Assembly: GCF_021018805.1 (NCBI RefSeq) | Contig: NC_086248.1 | Coordinates: forward strand, 28,218,922 to 28,282,921 | Direction of reading: 5' to 3' | DNA: 64,000 nucleotides | Source: Prinia subflava | Taxonomy: Eukaryota; Chordata; Aves; Passeriformes; Cisticolidae | Notes under the pieces: generated by a model | What the model saw: the letters and a program-made list of their open reading frames with translations, nothing else | Told to the model about the DNA's origin: nothing | Databases searched by the model: none | Part shown: positions 63,901 through 64,000 of the stretch, in pieces | Layout: the number at the start of each line of letters is the position of its first letter | Numbering within the stretch: position 1 is the stretch's first letter | Translations under genes and position numbers: made by a program

Positions 63901-64000
63901 GGCCGTCCAGTATCAGTTTGCAATCTACTATTCACAGAACAGTGTTGGGCACAAGTTTCTTACTGTAGGGTTACAATACTCGTCAGTAGGGAAAGGATAT
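60904..64000. other. Unique DNA, no gene seen
   Basis: No recognisable gene. The stretch 62440-62790 has a balanced composition and may be an old repeat or conserved non-coding DNA. The GC-richer patch 63220-63700 has one 66-codon frame (63461-63661) without a known match. An undetected exon here cannot be excluded. Confidence 0.45.

Overview
The window looks like a gene-poor stretch of a bird genome, probably a songbird-type (passerine) one. Three things point there. CR1 non-LTR retrotransposon copies appear in both orientations, with the usual avian CR1 3' ends. There are many solo LTRs of endogenous retroviruses of kinds I recognise from songbird genomes. The unique DNA between them is AT-rich, with simple repeats and no bacterial-style gene packing. 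The species is inference. I found no intact protein-coding gene, no tRNA, rRNA or other RNA gene that I could recognise, and no CRISPR array. Short exons of a host gene cannot be excluded by eye.

Layout. 1-8.3 kb: AT-rich unique DNA with a (TAA)n microsatellite and a palindromic alternating purine/pyrimidine block at 3.3 kb. 8.3-9.3 kb: complete solo LTR, minus strand, with a 5-bp target duplication. 9.9-12.75 kb: plus-strand CR1 with a broken reverse-transcriptase frame. 13.9 kb: LTR 3' end. 15.0-15.8 kb: LTR related to the 8.3 kb one but inverted. 16-23.7 kb: unique AT-rich DNA. 23.7-25.5 kb: composite ERV-derived, repeat-rich block containing a long inverted repeat. 25.9-26.3 kb: ancient CR1/L3-like relic. 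28.2 kb: CR1 fragment. 30.6-31.2 kb: solo LTR carrying 28 perfect TTCCCCC heptamers. 32.2-34.6 kb: two LTR fragments. 38.6-39.1 kb: very long GGAA/AAAG polypurine microsatellite. 41.6-42.1 kb: LTR. 42.6-43.4 kb: minus-strand CR1 split by a 326-bp solo LTR. 46.7-49.7 kb: long plus-strand CR1 split by a 416-bp LTR-like insert. 50.7 kb: ancient MIR SINE. 53.1, 56.9 and 60.9 kb: minus-strand CR1 3' ends. 58.5-59.8 kb: 1,315-bp solo LTR. 60.9-64 kb: unique DNA.

No genes work together here. The content is a record of successive insertions. Two LTRs lie inside CR1 copies and are therefore younger than them. Solo LTRs with target duplications mean that proviruses inserted and then lost their interiors by LTR-LTR recombination. 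The most useful leads are structural or regulatory: the G-quadruplex-prone heptamer array inside an LTR, the 487-nt pure polypurine tract, paired IRF-type motifs at 30.43 kb, a recognisable MIR, a homeodomain/E-box cluster at 57.68 kb, and antisense open frames recurring in one LTR family. I saw nothing that I would call a new biological system.
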